This document shows, in pieces, positions 1 to 10,478 of a DNA stretch of 64,000 nt. The DNA lies in the NCBI GenBank assembly GCA_963277665.1, contig OY728158.1, positions 600,432,818-600,496,817 on the forward strand, written 5' to 3'. Both the position numbers and the translations under genes were made by a program. This stretch comes from Viscum album (Eukaryota > Streptophyta > Magnoliopsida > Santalales > Viscaceae). The notes under the pieces are model-generated. The model was not told the origin of the DNA and did no database searches. It was given only the letters and a program-made list of their open reading frames with translations. The number at the start of each line of letters is the position of its first letter. Position 1 is the first letter of the stretch.

Positions 1-87
1 CACCAATTGGCTGATATATTCAAAAATCCTTTGAATTTTGAGAGGTTAAGTTACATCAAACATGAGTTAGGTATGATAAACTATTAA
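1..87 (+). pseudogene. C-terminal end of a Ty1/copia pol (RNase H tail), partial
   Basis: The first 28 codons read as the end of a copia RNase H domain. HQLADIF matches the family motif (N/D)Q(L/I)ADIFTKPL, and a KHELGM segment matches the usual L..ELGM ending; the frame stops with TAA at 85-87. The rest of pol lies left of the window. It marks what follows as the 3' part of a copia element of the SIRE/Maximus type, the lineage that carries an extra ORF between pol and the 3' LTR. The motif match is clear but short, and the lineage is inferred from the arrangement. Confidence 0.75.
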
Positions 88-89
88 GG

Positions 90-425
90 CTTGGAACCTC
101 ACCATTGGAACCTCACCGTTAGAACCTCGCCATTAGACCTAACTGTTGGACCTCACCGTTGGAACCTCACCGTTAGAACTTGCTATTGGACCTCACCATT
201 ATAAACTCACAATTGGACCTCACCATTAGAACCTCACCATTAGAACCACACTTTTTGAACCTCACCATTAGACCTCACCGTTAGACCTCACCGTTGGAAC
301 CTCACCATTGGGACCTCACCATTGGACCTCACCGATAGACCACACCATTGGACCTCACCGTTGGACCTCACTATTAGACCTCACTATTATACCTCATCGA
401 TGGACCTCACCATTGTCATCTTACC
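90..425 (+). repeat. 13-bp minisatellite (GACCTCACCATTG type)
   Basis: About 25 degenerate direct copies of a 13-14 bp unit, consensus GACCTCACC(A/G)TTG, lie directly after the copia pol stop and before the extra 3' ORF. Units vary at the A/G position and by one extra A. A related but distinct array occurs in the U3 part of the same element's 3' LTR near 4040-4400. The array has no coding sense. Confidence 0.85.
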
Positions 426-660
426 GATAGTTGAAATTTTCTAGGACTTAGCATTTTCTCTGTTGGGATCTAAAACGTTTTCTGTATTACTTATTTCTTT
501 TGTCTAATTTGTTTTTTGTTCCCTAAGCGATAAAATTAAATAACATACCACATTTCGATCCACTTATCTCTTAAACCTATTGATCTCTAACCTAAGAACC
601 TCACATTTTGACGAAACCCATGAACCGCTCTAGATTGAAATTGAAAGATTGAAGTGACCG

Positions 661-3640
661 ATGGTCAGTGATGAAAGAGATGTGCCAAATCCAAAGAGAC
701 CTCGAGCTGAGTCGAGTATTGGAAGCCAAGTAGTGGCAAAGATGATTAACCCTCATCTGTCGAAGAGGGAAATCATGGTTGAAAAAGAGAAAAGTTCCGA
801 ATGGTTTCTGACGAGAAGACCTTTAGTTCTGAAGGCACTTGAAGCTCAAGGTTGGGTCGAATGATTTGAAAACAACAATGGACCCTATTACCCGAAGTTA
901 GTGAAGAAGTTTTTATGAGTTTTTGAAATTTGAATAGAATGAAGATGAGAAACGAATGTCTTCAACCATAAATGGAGTAAGTGTAATATTCTCCTCTATT
1001 TAATGGAATGAGAGTATAAGTGTACCACATGAATGGATTTATGATTACTACTCAGGATTAGTGCCTCCCACTACTGAGTTTTTCTAATTTGAATAAGCCT
1101 TAGCCGAACTGACAGGGAGTGGGATCCCTAAGAATGTCATTGCTGATGAGATGGAAGGATAATACAAGACAATATTTAAGTTTTTCCAACATGTCTTGAG
1201 TCCCATGAGAGGGGAATTTACTACCTTGAAGTATCAGGAAGCATTGCTTTTGTATTTGTTAAAGCATGGACAAAAGAAAAACGTATGTAGGCTACTGATG
1301 ATTCAATTAGAAGATATGAAAAAGACTAGTTTCAAGTAAAATGAATTGTTTCATGCCGAATTGATATCCTTGATGTTGATGGTGAAAGGAGTTTCTAGAA
1401 ATAAGGAGGAAATAGTTGTAGTAAGGGACAATATCTTAATTAGAAATTTAATTTTCAATTTGATGAAGATAAATTGGAACCCTTGGAAAAGAAGATGGGT
1501 GCATGATGAGGCTAAGCTATATGTGGATTTAAACCCTGTTACTCATCCTACTAGGCCTAAGGATAAGATAGATCCTGGTATAAAGTCTGATGAAGAGGAT
1601 CATGCATATTCAGATGAAGAAGAAGAGGCTGCTGCTGTGCAAGAAAGAGAGGATTCTTTTATATATGACCTGAGTGATCCTGACCTTCCCTAAAATCCTC
1701 GTGATAATAATATATCCTTTAGTGAGCCCAATTCACAAAAGAGATTTCCTAGAAGGGAGATATTCCTAAGGGACAGTGATGATGAAGATAATAGTGAAGA
1801 AGAAGGGACAAAAAATGTCTTAAGAGACATTAGAGAGACCTCAGATGAGGATGAGGACATTGAATCTAGTCATGATGACTTTGAGACGACTTCTGGTGAA
1901 ATTAAAGAATAAGGACTAAGTCTCAGTCCCTTTATAGGGCATGTATAAACGGTTTAATGTTTAGATTAAGAGGTTGCTGATTCGGTTGAAGCTGGAATTG
2001 ATTTGGAATTTGTTGAAGATTCTGTCAAGGAATTAGCAGTGAACCCTTCTTTTGATGCAGTAGATCAAAGAGTTATGGCTATAGTGAATGTGGTTGATCA
2101 GGAGATTTCTCCAAGTTAACGGGAGGAACATGTTGCCACAGGTTTGGTTCCTATTGCTCATGGGATAGAAGACTGGTTAGAAGTCCCTGGATATGTGATT
2201 TTAGGTTTAGACTATGGAGATTCTGATGATGACAAGCCTATCAGAAGTTGTCCAATCCCTTCAGTTACAGAGACTACTATTGTGTAGCCAGTGGTTCTTT
2301 TGACTCGAGACTATGTGAAGAAGGATGATTTGGAATCAATAAAATTAGATCTAAAGAGCCACTTTGATGGGTGATTTTTTGGGTTTGAGAAGTTTATGAA
2401 TCACAATCAATAAGTTGTAACTTCTACAGTGGAAATAATAGTTTCTGCATCTCACTCCATCCTGGTACAGGAAGTAAAGGACTGCCAGAATCAGATCAAA
2501 ACCTTGGAAGATTCTATGGAATTTGTGAAGTAGTCTATTTCCAATTTATAATCCTTTATGGCATCAAGGGCTTAGGTGGAAAAAGATCTTCTATATGTTA
2601 AAAGTGTGGCTTAGTAAATGGTCACTGTGTTTGAGGGCTTTAAGAAGTTCATGGAGACACGTGTGAGTGGAAAAGATAATGATGTGAAGAGGCTGATCAG
2701 TGGGCTAACCAAATCCTTTAAAGAGATAGTGGCTTTCACTATGGCACCTCTGTGTGAATCAGTTTTATCTTCAGCTGCTCCTCCTATTGATCTAGAAGCT
2801 TTTAGATCAGTTGTCAAAGAAGTGGAGATGTTTTCTAGTTCCAGTACCTCAGAACCCCAGTCTATGACTCATGTCATTTATACTACTAGATAAATTCAAA
2901 ACCTTGTGGGAAATTATTTAAGTGAAGCTTTTCCAGATCAAAAATCCATAAAAGAGCAATTTGATTTCTAATACAAAAAGGTGTATACTAAGAATCATAT
3001 GTATGGTCACTTCAAGTTGTTTTTGGAGAACATGAGGATTCCACCTATCACTCAAGCATTTAAGGATCAATTTAGCAGGCTCAGAGAGTTGAATCCTACC
3101 TTAGAAAAAATTCATGGAGAATAAGGATGATTTTATTTCAGCTATGGAAGGAGGAGGAAGTATTATTAAGGATTTCAGAAATATTCTTCTACCCTTCCTC
3201 CATGTCGACTGCACTCCCATCATTGTTCCTCTAGTGTTGCCTTATACCTCGAATTCTTCAGGATCTACCAGTGTTTCACCATTAATTAATCATGCACATG
3301 ACATCAGAAGTTTGATCCCTATCATTTCTCATAGATCCACTCACTATAGGTCTACTAATGCCACTGTTGTAGCTCCTCCAACCCTACTGACTACCATACC
3401 AAGGACTGTCCCTCCACCATTAGAACTTTCCTCCTCAACTTCCAAATCCCAATATCCCTTGAACATATTGGATGTGAATTTAATGTGGGATGTCTTAGTT
3501 GACAGGGATCTTTGTAACATTTTTTCATATTATACTCTTTCTTCATTAATGGAAAATTATCTTCGGTTTCTTTTTGTCTTTCCTTATTTTTTTAATCACA
3601 AAAGGGGAGAAACAGGTCAGGTTACAAGTTATTTTTAAGT
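661..3640 (+). pseudogene. Extra 3' ORF of the SIRE-like element (decayed)
   Basis: This is the degenerate remnant of one long ORF between pol and the 3' LTR. The start at 661 opens a frame coding for a segment ending RPLVLKALEAQGW, then after an in-frame TGA the string GPYYPKLVKKF. This resembles the N-terminus of the 'putative plant transposon protein' domain found in plant retroelements. After at least one frameshift between about 930 and 1200 the frame stays constant to about 3120, with scattered stops (for example TAA at 1691). The middle is very acidic (about 1580-1880, DSDDEDNSEEE), followed by a helical, possibly coiled-coil part (about 2450-2890) and a Ser/Pro/Thr-rich end. Position fits the env-like/additional ORF of SIRE elements, but I see no signal peptide or clear membrane segment. 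Function is unknown. Confidence 0.6.
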
Positions 3641-3813
3641 TTTAAGCGACCTAATATGAAAGGAAGAGAAGTTTTTAAGTAGAGTTTTCATATGCATACT
3701 ATCTATATTCTTCCATAATAATCATGGTTCAAAAGTTCTTATACACACCTCTGAAGATATTAGCAAATGTGCTTAACCCTGATTAAAACATACTGACATA
3801 ATATGTGATTATC

Positions 3814-3824
3814 AAAAAGGGGGA
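3814..3824 (+). other. Polypurine tract of the SIRE-like element
   Basis: AAAAAGGGGGA lies four bases before the inferred 3' LTR start. A polypurine tract here is the plus-strand primer site of reverse transcription and fixes the orientation of the element as plus strand. Confidence 0.75.
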
Positions 3825-4039
3825 TATTTTTGGACTCACCTGGTTTGATAAACCCAAATCCTGTTTTGATAATCCCAAATAATGTTTTGATAATCCGAAA
3901 TTATGATTCATTTATGTGATAATTATGTTTCTCTTACAGGATAATCATTTCTGTAAAAATCATGTTTATATCAAAGTAACATCTATTTACTTTTAATATC
4001 ACTGATCTCTTGTTTAAGCTCACATTGCAAAATTTCTCT

Positions 4040-4400
4040 AAGTATAAAAGGTCGCTGATACAAAGGTCACCAATGCAAGGTCCTTGAGGCAAAGGTCACT
4101 GATGCAAGTTCACTGATGCAAAGGTCACCAATTAAGGTCACCGATGAAAGGTTACCGTTGATAAGGTAACTGATGAAGGTTACCAATGGAAGGTTACCAT
4201 TGAGAAGGTCACCAATGAAGGTCACCATTAAAGGTTACCGCTGAAGGCTACCGATGAAGGTTACCGATGGAAGGTTACCATTGAAGGTTACCACATAAGG
4301 CTACCGATGAAGGTTACTGATGAAGTTAACGATGAAGGATGTTGATGTGCACCTACATTTGAAGCCTACCATTGTGAAGGCTACCATTACTAGTCCACTG
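4040..4400 (+). repeat. U3 minisatellite (GAAGGTTACCGAT type)
   Basis: About 22 degenerate copies of a 13-bp unit, GAAGGT(T/C)ACC(G/A)(A/T)T, lie upstream of the LTR TATA box. Core and period resemble those of the array at 90-425 (shared (T/C)ACC(A/G)(T/A)T), although flanking bases differ. Tandem units in U3 often carry promoter elements, but no factor site is recognisable here. Confidence 0.8.
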
Positions 4401-4582
4401 ATGCTTACCCCTCCATACATTTTTAAATTCTTAAGATTATTCTAACAGTTATATTTGTTAAATTTAATGCTTCTAACATTAATTAATGCTGATTATAGAC
4501 ATATCAAGAGACCGTATTTGAATAGTATGAGTTACGACAAATATCACATGTGATTTACTTATTCTTATTGTCAGACCTGAAA

Positions 4583-4590
4583 TATAAAAG
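4583..4590 (+). promoter_or_regulatory. TATA box of the SIRE-like LTR
   Basis: TATAAAAG stands about 755 bp into the LTR and downstream of the U3 minisatellite, the expected place for the LTR core promoter. No other good TATA candidate lies nearby. Confidence 0.55.
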
Positions 4591-5126
4591 AGAATACCGA
4601 GGAAGAAAAAAATAGCGAGTTTCATGAGAAGCGGGTGTTTGTGCATGTGAAGGATCTTACATGATAGATCAAAAAGGAATCATTCAACACTTACATTGTG
4701 AACCGAAGAAGCTTAAGAAGATCATTTCAGGATAACAATTTCAAGGCTGTATTTTGTTCTTCACCAAACCTCAATAAACACAAGAAGAAGAACACTCAAT
4801 TAATGAAAGCTAGAACCTGGAGTTGTGACACTCTGTTTTGGAGACAACTTCCATAGAAAGACTCGAACAACAAATTCTTCACTCCAAGGAGTCAAGATCT
4901 GAATTTCTAACACATAGAGCTTTCTAAACTCAATATTTTAATCTTAGCTCTACTGTGTTCCTTCATTTTACATTACTAAGAAGTGTGTGTATCTTTTTGT
5001 TACACACACTGTCTCCTGTGGTAGTACTGGAGGATACTGAATATCCTCACATCATACATCACTTACATCTCGTTCCCCATGTATATCTTTGGAAGAGACT
5101 ATGTGTGTTATGTATTGTTTTCTTTT

Positions 5127-5131
5127 CCCCC
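5127..5131. repeat. Target site duplication, left copy (Tat element)
   Basis: CCCCC directly precedes the 5' LTR (TGTTGACTC). The same five bases directly follow the 3' LTR at 28135-28139. A 5-bp duplication is typical of Ty3/gypsy integration, and it proves the two LTRs belong to one insertion. Confidence 0.85.
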
Positions 5132-5264
5132 TGTTGACTCTCCTTTTTATCACATTGTCTAAAAGAATGGAAAGGGAAATGACATAGTCCAAAGTGATTC
5201 ATCCTTTGAAGAAACATCAAAAATCGACAAAGGGATGAACAAGGAGAACATTTCCCATAGGTCG

Positions 5265-5376
5265 CGCAAGTTCCATCACTGTCGCGCAGGTATACTTGCA
5301 CGCCCCATAATGGTTGCACAAGTGACTTGCGCACCCTAAAAGATAACCGCCCGGGGTCTTCTCCAGCCTATAAATA
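5265..5376 (+). promoter_or_regulatory. LTR core promoter: TATA box and CGCGCAAGT motif cluster
   Basis: TATAAATA at 5369-5376 follows a conserved CCGCCCGGGG block; both are unchanged in the 3' LTR (TATA at 26077-26084). Upstream from about 5265, and again at 5590-5810, are roughly a dozen copies of a motif close to GTCGCGCAAGT in both orientations (ACTTGCGCGCC). Base changes between the two LTRs in this cluster are nearly all transitions at CpG. The TATA box is an established type of plant core promoter; a regulatory role for the repeated motif is inferred from its density and position. Confidence 0.7.
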
Positions 5377-6053
5377 GACCCTGTGGGCCCCCCATTTTGT
5401 GAGGATTTTTTTTCCAGAAACTCAGTTTTGAGCTCCCGGCGCCCTAGTCTCTTATCAAAGCTTCTGAAACACTTCTAAGGTAATTTCTTACCTAGAACGG
5501 AAGATCTAAAGAGGGAGAAGAAGGACCTAGTGTTGAAACTCATCAACACTTTCATGCCTGAGTGGCCAGCCCATAAGGGAAACGACCACACTTGCGCGCC
5601 GCCTAACTCCTTCAATAGAACTTGCGTGCCACTCTTCTGGAAGAACCTCAAGATGATTCTAAAGGCTTTAACCAAGAGTCGCTCAAGTATTACCCTACTG
5701 GTTAACCGTCACGCAAGTACCCATGTGTCGCGCAGGTACACCTACGTGACCAGGACTTGCGCGCCCACGCAGTACCTGCGCGCCTGCCAGGACTTGTGCG
5801 ACCCTGCCTTTTTGGGTTCCCTTATTGCCCATTTCACCCTTCTTAAGACATTGCACCTCTCCTATTCAAGATTCAGTCTTCAAGACACTCTTCAAAGCCA
5901 TATATGGCACGATTTCTTGATTTTACTTCCTTATCTGAAAGGAATTCTGTGGAATATCTCTCAAAACCTAGTGATTTACACATCTTTATGTCACTAAAGA
6001 TTGAGATTACATTCATTCAACCTCATCCTTTAAGATGATAGAACTCTCAAATA

Positions 6054-6375
6054 TGGGCCTCCTTTTCAGGAGTAAGCCCCAGTCATAATTCCTTTAACCT
6101 GGGCCTCCTTTTCAAGAGTAATCTCTAGTCATAAATCCTTTAACATGGGCCTCCTTTTCAGGAGTAAGCCCCAGTCATAATTCCTTTAACCTGGGCCTCC
6201 TTTTCAGGAGTAAGCCCCAGTCATAATTCCTTTAACCTGGGACTCCTTTTCAGGAGTAATCCCCAGTCATAATTCCTTTAACCTGGGCCTCCTTTTCAGG
6301 AGTAATCCCCAGTCATAATTCCATTAACCTGGGCCTCCTTTTCAGGAGTAAGCCCCAGTCTTAATTTTTCTTAAC
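6054..6375 (+). repeat. 46-bp tandem repeat in the 5' LTR, 7 copies
   Basis: Seven head-to-tail copies of a 46-bp unit start with TGGGCCTCCTTTTCAGGAG. Each can fold into a hairpin: GGGC/GCCC and CTCC/GGAG arms around TTTTCA. Two decayed partial copies follow to about 6475. The 3' LTR has eight copies, which accounts for the LTR length difference. The position is downstream of the TATA box, so the units would be in the transcript. Confidence 0.9.
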
Positions 6376-6761
6376 CAGTCCTAATTTACCTTTGATATGG
6401 GATTCATTCTCAGGAGTAAAACCCAATCATAATTCCTGTCATAATTTGGGCCTCCTTTTCATGAGTAAGCCCCAAGTTAGAGTATTCAAATATCCATGAA
6501 GCACATATACCTTTATGGACCCTGTTCCTGGATTTCTTCCCTGAAGTAAATCCTAATCTTCATTTATCTGGGCAGTCATACATACATAAGCCCCACATTA
6601 TTTCTTATGATTGCATCTTTCATGGAACAATTGTATGATTTTTTTACCAATACCTCTTGTTTCTCACACCGAGCATGACTCACGTGAGCTTAGAGTGTAA
6701 AAGTAATTATGACATCCTTATTTGAGGCAACAATCATAAAAATCATACTCCCTTACTCGAA

Positions 6762-6806
6762 CTACATGGGTTCTGATTCCTTATCTAAACAAGGATACGT
6801 ATGTAG
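6762..6806 (+). other. Covarying stem-loop, copy A (5' LTR)
   Basis: CTACAT, GATTCCTT, loop, AAGGATACGTATGTAG. Inner arms TCCTT/AAGGA; the outer CTACAT/ATGTAG arms also pair. The 3' LTR copy is at 27515-27557, with CTACGT and ACGTAGG. In the LTR it lies downstream of the TATA box and would be transcribed. Confidence 0.7.
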
Positions 6807-7386
6807 CCCATCTGCGGGTATGATCCCAACTCTGAAATAATCCATGTCCTTATGAATGACAATAAACTTCAAGTGCCCCACTAAGTGGATTTAAAACTAG
6901 AATGGTCATCATAATGACCAAGATACTTCTATATAAATGTGTCGAAGGATACCATTGACCAAGAATCTCTAATAAATACAGATGATTATCTATCGATGAA
7001 GAACCTCGAATACATATAAAAGATTCTCTAAATTTCCTACATATTTAATCATTGATTTTCAGATCTGAAGTAAAGCTCTTTTTATACTTGGTAATGTAAT
7101 AAGGATTCACGAACATAACTTAAATCTATAAAGAGAGTCCTAGAGTATACAATAGTTCCCCTAAAAAAGGTGTGATGATCCCGACCACCCATCCTCTCGA
7201 CCAGTACAAATTCCTAAGCCTCATCAGTCCCCAAACTAATGAGCGCCTACCTTTGGAAAGTAGGTCCAAATGGATGTGGAATCATTGGATGTTTCCGGTT
7301 CTACGAACAAACCCGTTAGAAACCGATCGGAATGTTTGAACCTTCAATAAAGGAGGTCATCCCCGAATTCTGAGGGAAACAAAAAT

Positions 7387-7405
7387 TGGTGAACCCGACG
7401 TGAAT
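7387..7405 (+). other. Primer binding site complementary to tRNA-Trp
   Basis: TGGTGAACCCGACGTGAAT, five bases after the LTR end, matches the complement of the 3' end of plant cytosolic tRNA-Trp as I recall it, with CCA, over 19 bases. The tRNA would prime minus-strand synthesis. Tat/Ogre and Athila elements more often use other tRNAs, so this choice is a useful family marker. The tRNA comparison is from memory. Confidence 0.8.
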
Positions 7406-7590
7406 ACATAACCAAATTAAAATTATGTTTTACCTATTTGTTAGGCCCCTATTTAAAACTCAATGAGAGGGCCAACAAAAACAATCATTGACATATGTGA
7501 TCATCCAAAAGATGTAGTGGCTGAATTTATCTTGATTACGTTTGTTATATCAAATAGTCACTCTTTTCCAAGATCTTCTACATTTCCAGA

Positions 7591-10478
7591 ATGGCTGCTC
7601 TCAAGTTCACTCCTGTGAATACTGCTGCTTCAAATGCCACTACTGCTACTCCTGCTGGATCGTCGTTCGCTCTGAGGATGACATCACCTACTCAGTGTCT
7701 TCAACGCTGGGTATCAAATGCGCTGGTTAAGGAGTACCAACAACACGGTACCATCCCAACTCTGGAGGCTTCCCGACAAGCCCTCCAAGTGAACAACTCA
7801 CACAGGTCGTCCGGACAACGACGACCAGTGATCAAGAAGCAGGCGGTGCTAACTACTGTCTCCAACCGTTTCGGGTCGTTATCCCTGGAACACAATCACC
7901 ATTCACTTCCATATTCTGGGGAGGTGAATGACCATGTCCCTCAGGGACTTAATTCAAAGAAGCAGGAGTCCTTCCTGAGGGGTCCTATCCACAATCGCCG
8001 CCAGACTCATGCGGCAGTGCACCCTCAACATGATGAGGGTACCGACTCCAGGCGTTCGGCTCAGGTTCCTCGAACCCGTGCAGGCAAGACGAACCACCAG
8101 AGGCGGAATCCGATCAACAGTGAGAAGGTTCTCATCTATGCCATCTCCAGAGAAGTCCACCAACCTAACTTGGTGGAAAGAAATGAGCATGCACACACAC
8201 CTACCCGTTTTAATTCCTCTGTCCAGCAGACTCATCTGGCAGCATCACGCCAATCCCACCAGGCAATTCCGGCGGAGTACTATAGGCAGGAACATACACC
8301 TGTTTATACGTCATCAGTTAGTCAGCAGGCTCGTCTGACTACATATGATGGATGTCGTCAACTATGTTCGGAGAAGTGCAATCAGCAGGCACATACACCT
8401 GCTAGTATTAATCAAGCCTACCAACAGTCTCACTTGGTAGCCTTCTGAGAAGTTAGTCGGAAAGCCCCGACAACAAACAGGAGGTAGACTCAACTCTTTG
8501 CCCCCACACCTGAGTACTGTCAGGATTCACTGACAGGAAAAGGAGGGTAGGAGCAAGCACACACACCTACTCCAAGCACGGAATGGACGTATATCCCTGT
8601 TCTGGCAACTGAATTCACCAAGAATATTCTATCAATGGAGAAAGAGCAGAAGAAAATCTCTACTCATATTCTGGATGCTTTCCAGGATATTATAACAACT
8701 TCAGCAGCATCTCATGGAAATACACATAAATCTATCCCTACCAGTGGAGTGACACATCAACAGTTCACTCCGGAACAGACACACACATTTGTTCCAGTCC
8801 AAGAGGGTTGTGGGGCATACTCCCCCATATCATACGAACAACCAAGTCAGGCACATACACCTGATTTGAGTGGAGATTGTCAGCCTAACTTGGCCATCTT
8901 TCCTGATCAGGCACATACACCTGCTCAGAGCAGCCACTTTCGTCAACAAGTGGTTTCCAAAGCGAGTAAGAAGGCATCTAAGAAAAAGACCGGCCCATCA
9001 CAGTCAGGAGATCAAGAGCCAATTGTAACAAGGCCTTGCTCGATGCTGGAGTTCTTGAAGCCCTCAGACAGTTATCTGTTGGAATTCAAGATTATACTCC
9101 CTCATTTTTCAATAGTGGGAACATTAATTCTGAAGGTCTTCAACAGACACTTCCTCATGAAGGCTTTCTTCATGACAATTCGGTCAATCTCGAAGTTTCA
9201 TCTTCAGATGAGAGCCACAGGAACCCTCTGTGTGGTCAGAAGACCAAGGAGTAAGAGATCTCATCTTTTGTTGTAACCCATTATGGTGGTCCTCCCCATG
9301 ATGATGAATTTCGCTGTGAAAGTCCTCTCCGCAGTAGTGATGCACATTGCCCAGAAAATGCTCCAGTGGACAAATTAGTGCCGAGAAAGCCCTCTTATCT
9401 TGAGGCACTTAAAAATGCGAAACCAGTCATGTCTGATGCTTCATCACTAGCAGGTGAAATACTTTATCAATCAGAAGATAGCCCAGGGTGTAGGTCATTC
9501 TCCGAACCACCCATGAGTCATGAATCTTCTAGTTTGATCAATGATTTCTCTACCAATATTGTTGAATCCGATGAAGCAATAAGGAAACACCAACTCATGT
9601 CAAAACAGGTAGAATAATCTTCATTGAATGATAAAGAGGAAATGATGAACATGAGAAAACAACTGGTGAAAGGTGAAGTGCCAGTCATGTTTTGGCCTCT
9701 GGCTGACTCTCAGTATGACATTCCAGAAATTTTGACGGAAGATGGAATTCATGATATTCATCTCAACATATGGAAAACTCTTTTTCAGTTGAAAAAGAAT
9801 GTATTATATTATGATGAATATGAAAATCATCTTAAGATAATAGAAGGGTTACAACGTCAGATTGATTTGGCATCTCTATCAGTCTCTCGATATCCGAAGG
9901 ATGAAAAGCATTAGAGAGCCATTCAACGTTCATTCCTTGGCGCACTAAGAAGATTGCGTCAGTTAATTGCCAATGCCCCATCTGGTATTCATGTCAGAGG
10001 ATGGGGTGTTCATGGAGAACTACATTTCACGTTGCTCTCCAGTCAGCAAGGACCACCAAAAATGGTCTCATGCAATGTTATTGCCCATGGCCAGCCACAA
10101 TCAATGAGCTTTGTTTGTAATCAAAATCTTTCCCAAGAACAGGACTCAAATAGCTCCTCTCAAAATCAAGAATACAGAGAACAAGTTGTTGAATTACTCC
10201 TGCATCAGGCAAACGAGAATATTGATCATGCCTCTCGTATGGAGCAAGAACATCATCAAGTGACAGAAGTGTCAGAAATCATCCAACGGTCTTTTGAACC
10301 AGGTGATAAAAGTGGATACATGTTAATGCATCTAGCTAATTTCCAGACTAAGGTTCTCAAGATCAGGAGAGCTTTTAAGAAAGTCTCAGGCATAGCATGT
10401 CAAGAGCCACCCCAGCTTGCCAGATTGGGGAATCTTAAACCAACCCTCGGAATCAACAAATATGATTCAAGGAGTTGA
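7591..10478 (+). pseudogene. Pre-gag ORF (ORF0/ORF1) of the Tat element, with AHTP repeats
   Basis: This is a long frame upstream of gag, as found in Ogre-like Tat elements; its function is unknown there. It opens at 7591 (MAALKFTPVNTAA) about 185 bp after the primer site. Codons up to about 9060 stay in one frame with stops at 8446 (TGA), 8485 and 8548 (TAG); then the frame shifts near 9040-9060 and runs to 10478 with stops near 9252, 9615 and 9912. Between about 8190 and 8930 the peptide motif QAHTP recurs seven times (HAHTPT, QEHTPV, QQAHTPA, EQAHTPT, EQTHTF, SQAHTPD, DQAHTPA). The N-terminal half is Gln/His/Ser-rich and basic, probably disordered; the C-terminal half is more helical and acidic. 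I recognise no catalytic motif. Confidence 0.6.

Larger units (their letters stand above)
3828..5131 (+). repeat. 3' LTR of the SIRE-like copia element, left part
   Basis: The LTR begins with TTTTGGACTC, a one-base change from the copia terminus TGTTGG, right after the polypurine tract. It is cut at 5131 by the Tat element and resumes at 28140, ending in CCAACA at 28655, the inverted match of TGTTGG. Total length is about 1.82 kb. It holds a U3 minisatellite and a TATA box. The 5' LTR is outside the window, so divergence cannot be measured. The end could also be a second CCCAACA just downstream. Confidence 0.7.
5132..7381 (+). repeat. 5' LTR of the Tat element
   Basis: The LTR starts TGTTGACTC and ends GGGAAACA, five bases before the primer site. 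In order it holds a cluster of CGCGCAAGT-like motifs, a TATA box (5369-5376), more such motifs to about 5810, seven copies of a 46-bp hairpin repeat, a CTCACGTGAG palindrome near 6680, and a stem-loop at 6762-6806. It is 45 bp shorter than the 3' LTR, which has one more 46-bp repeat. Open frames across it (for example 5530-5997) follow GC-rich motifs and match no protein. Confidence 0.93.

Noticed and set aside
90..425. Left minisatellite as part of a 5' LTR of the SIRE-like element
   Set aside because: Position 1-87 is the end of pol and the sequence after the array does not match the 3' LTR, so it is internal.
3114..3638. 174-codon frame as an independent gene
   Set aside because: It overlaps the end of the extra ORF in another frame, is Ser/Thr/Pro-rich and ends at the 3' non-coding part; probably the shifted C-terminus of the same ORF or chance.
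5530..5997. 155-codon plus-strand frame
   Set aside because: It lies across the LTR promoter motifs and TSS region, is not shared as a protein family, and the 3' LTR copy of the frame is broken.
6054..6375. Regular repeats that could suggest a CRISPR array
   Set aside because: Units are head-to-tail with no variable spacers, in a plant LTR; the same array recurs in the other LTR.
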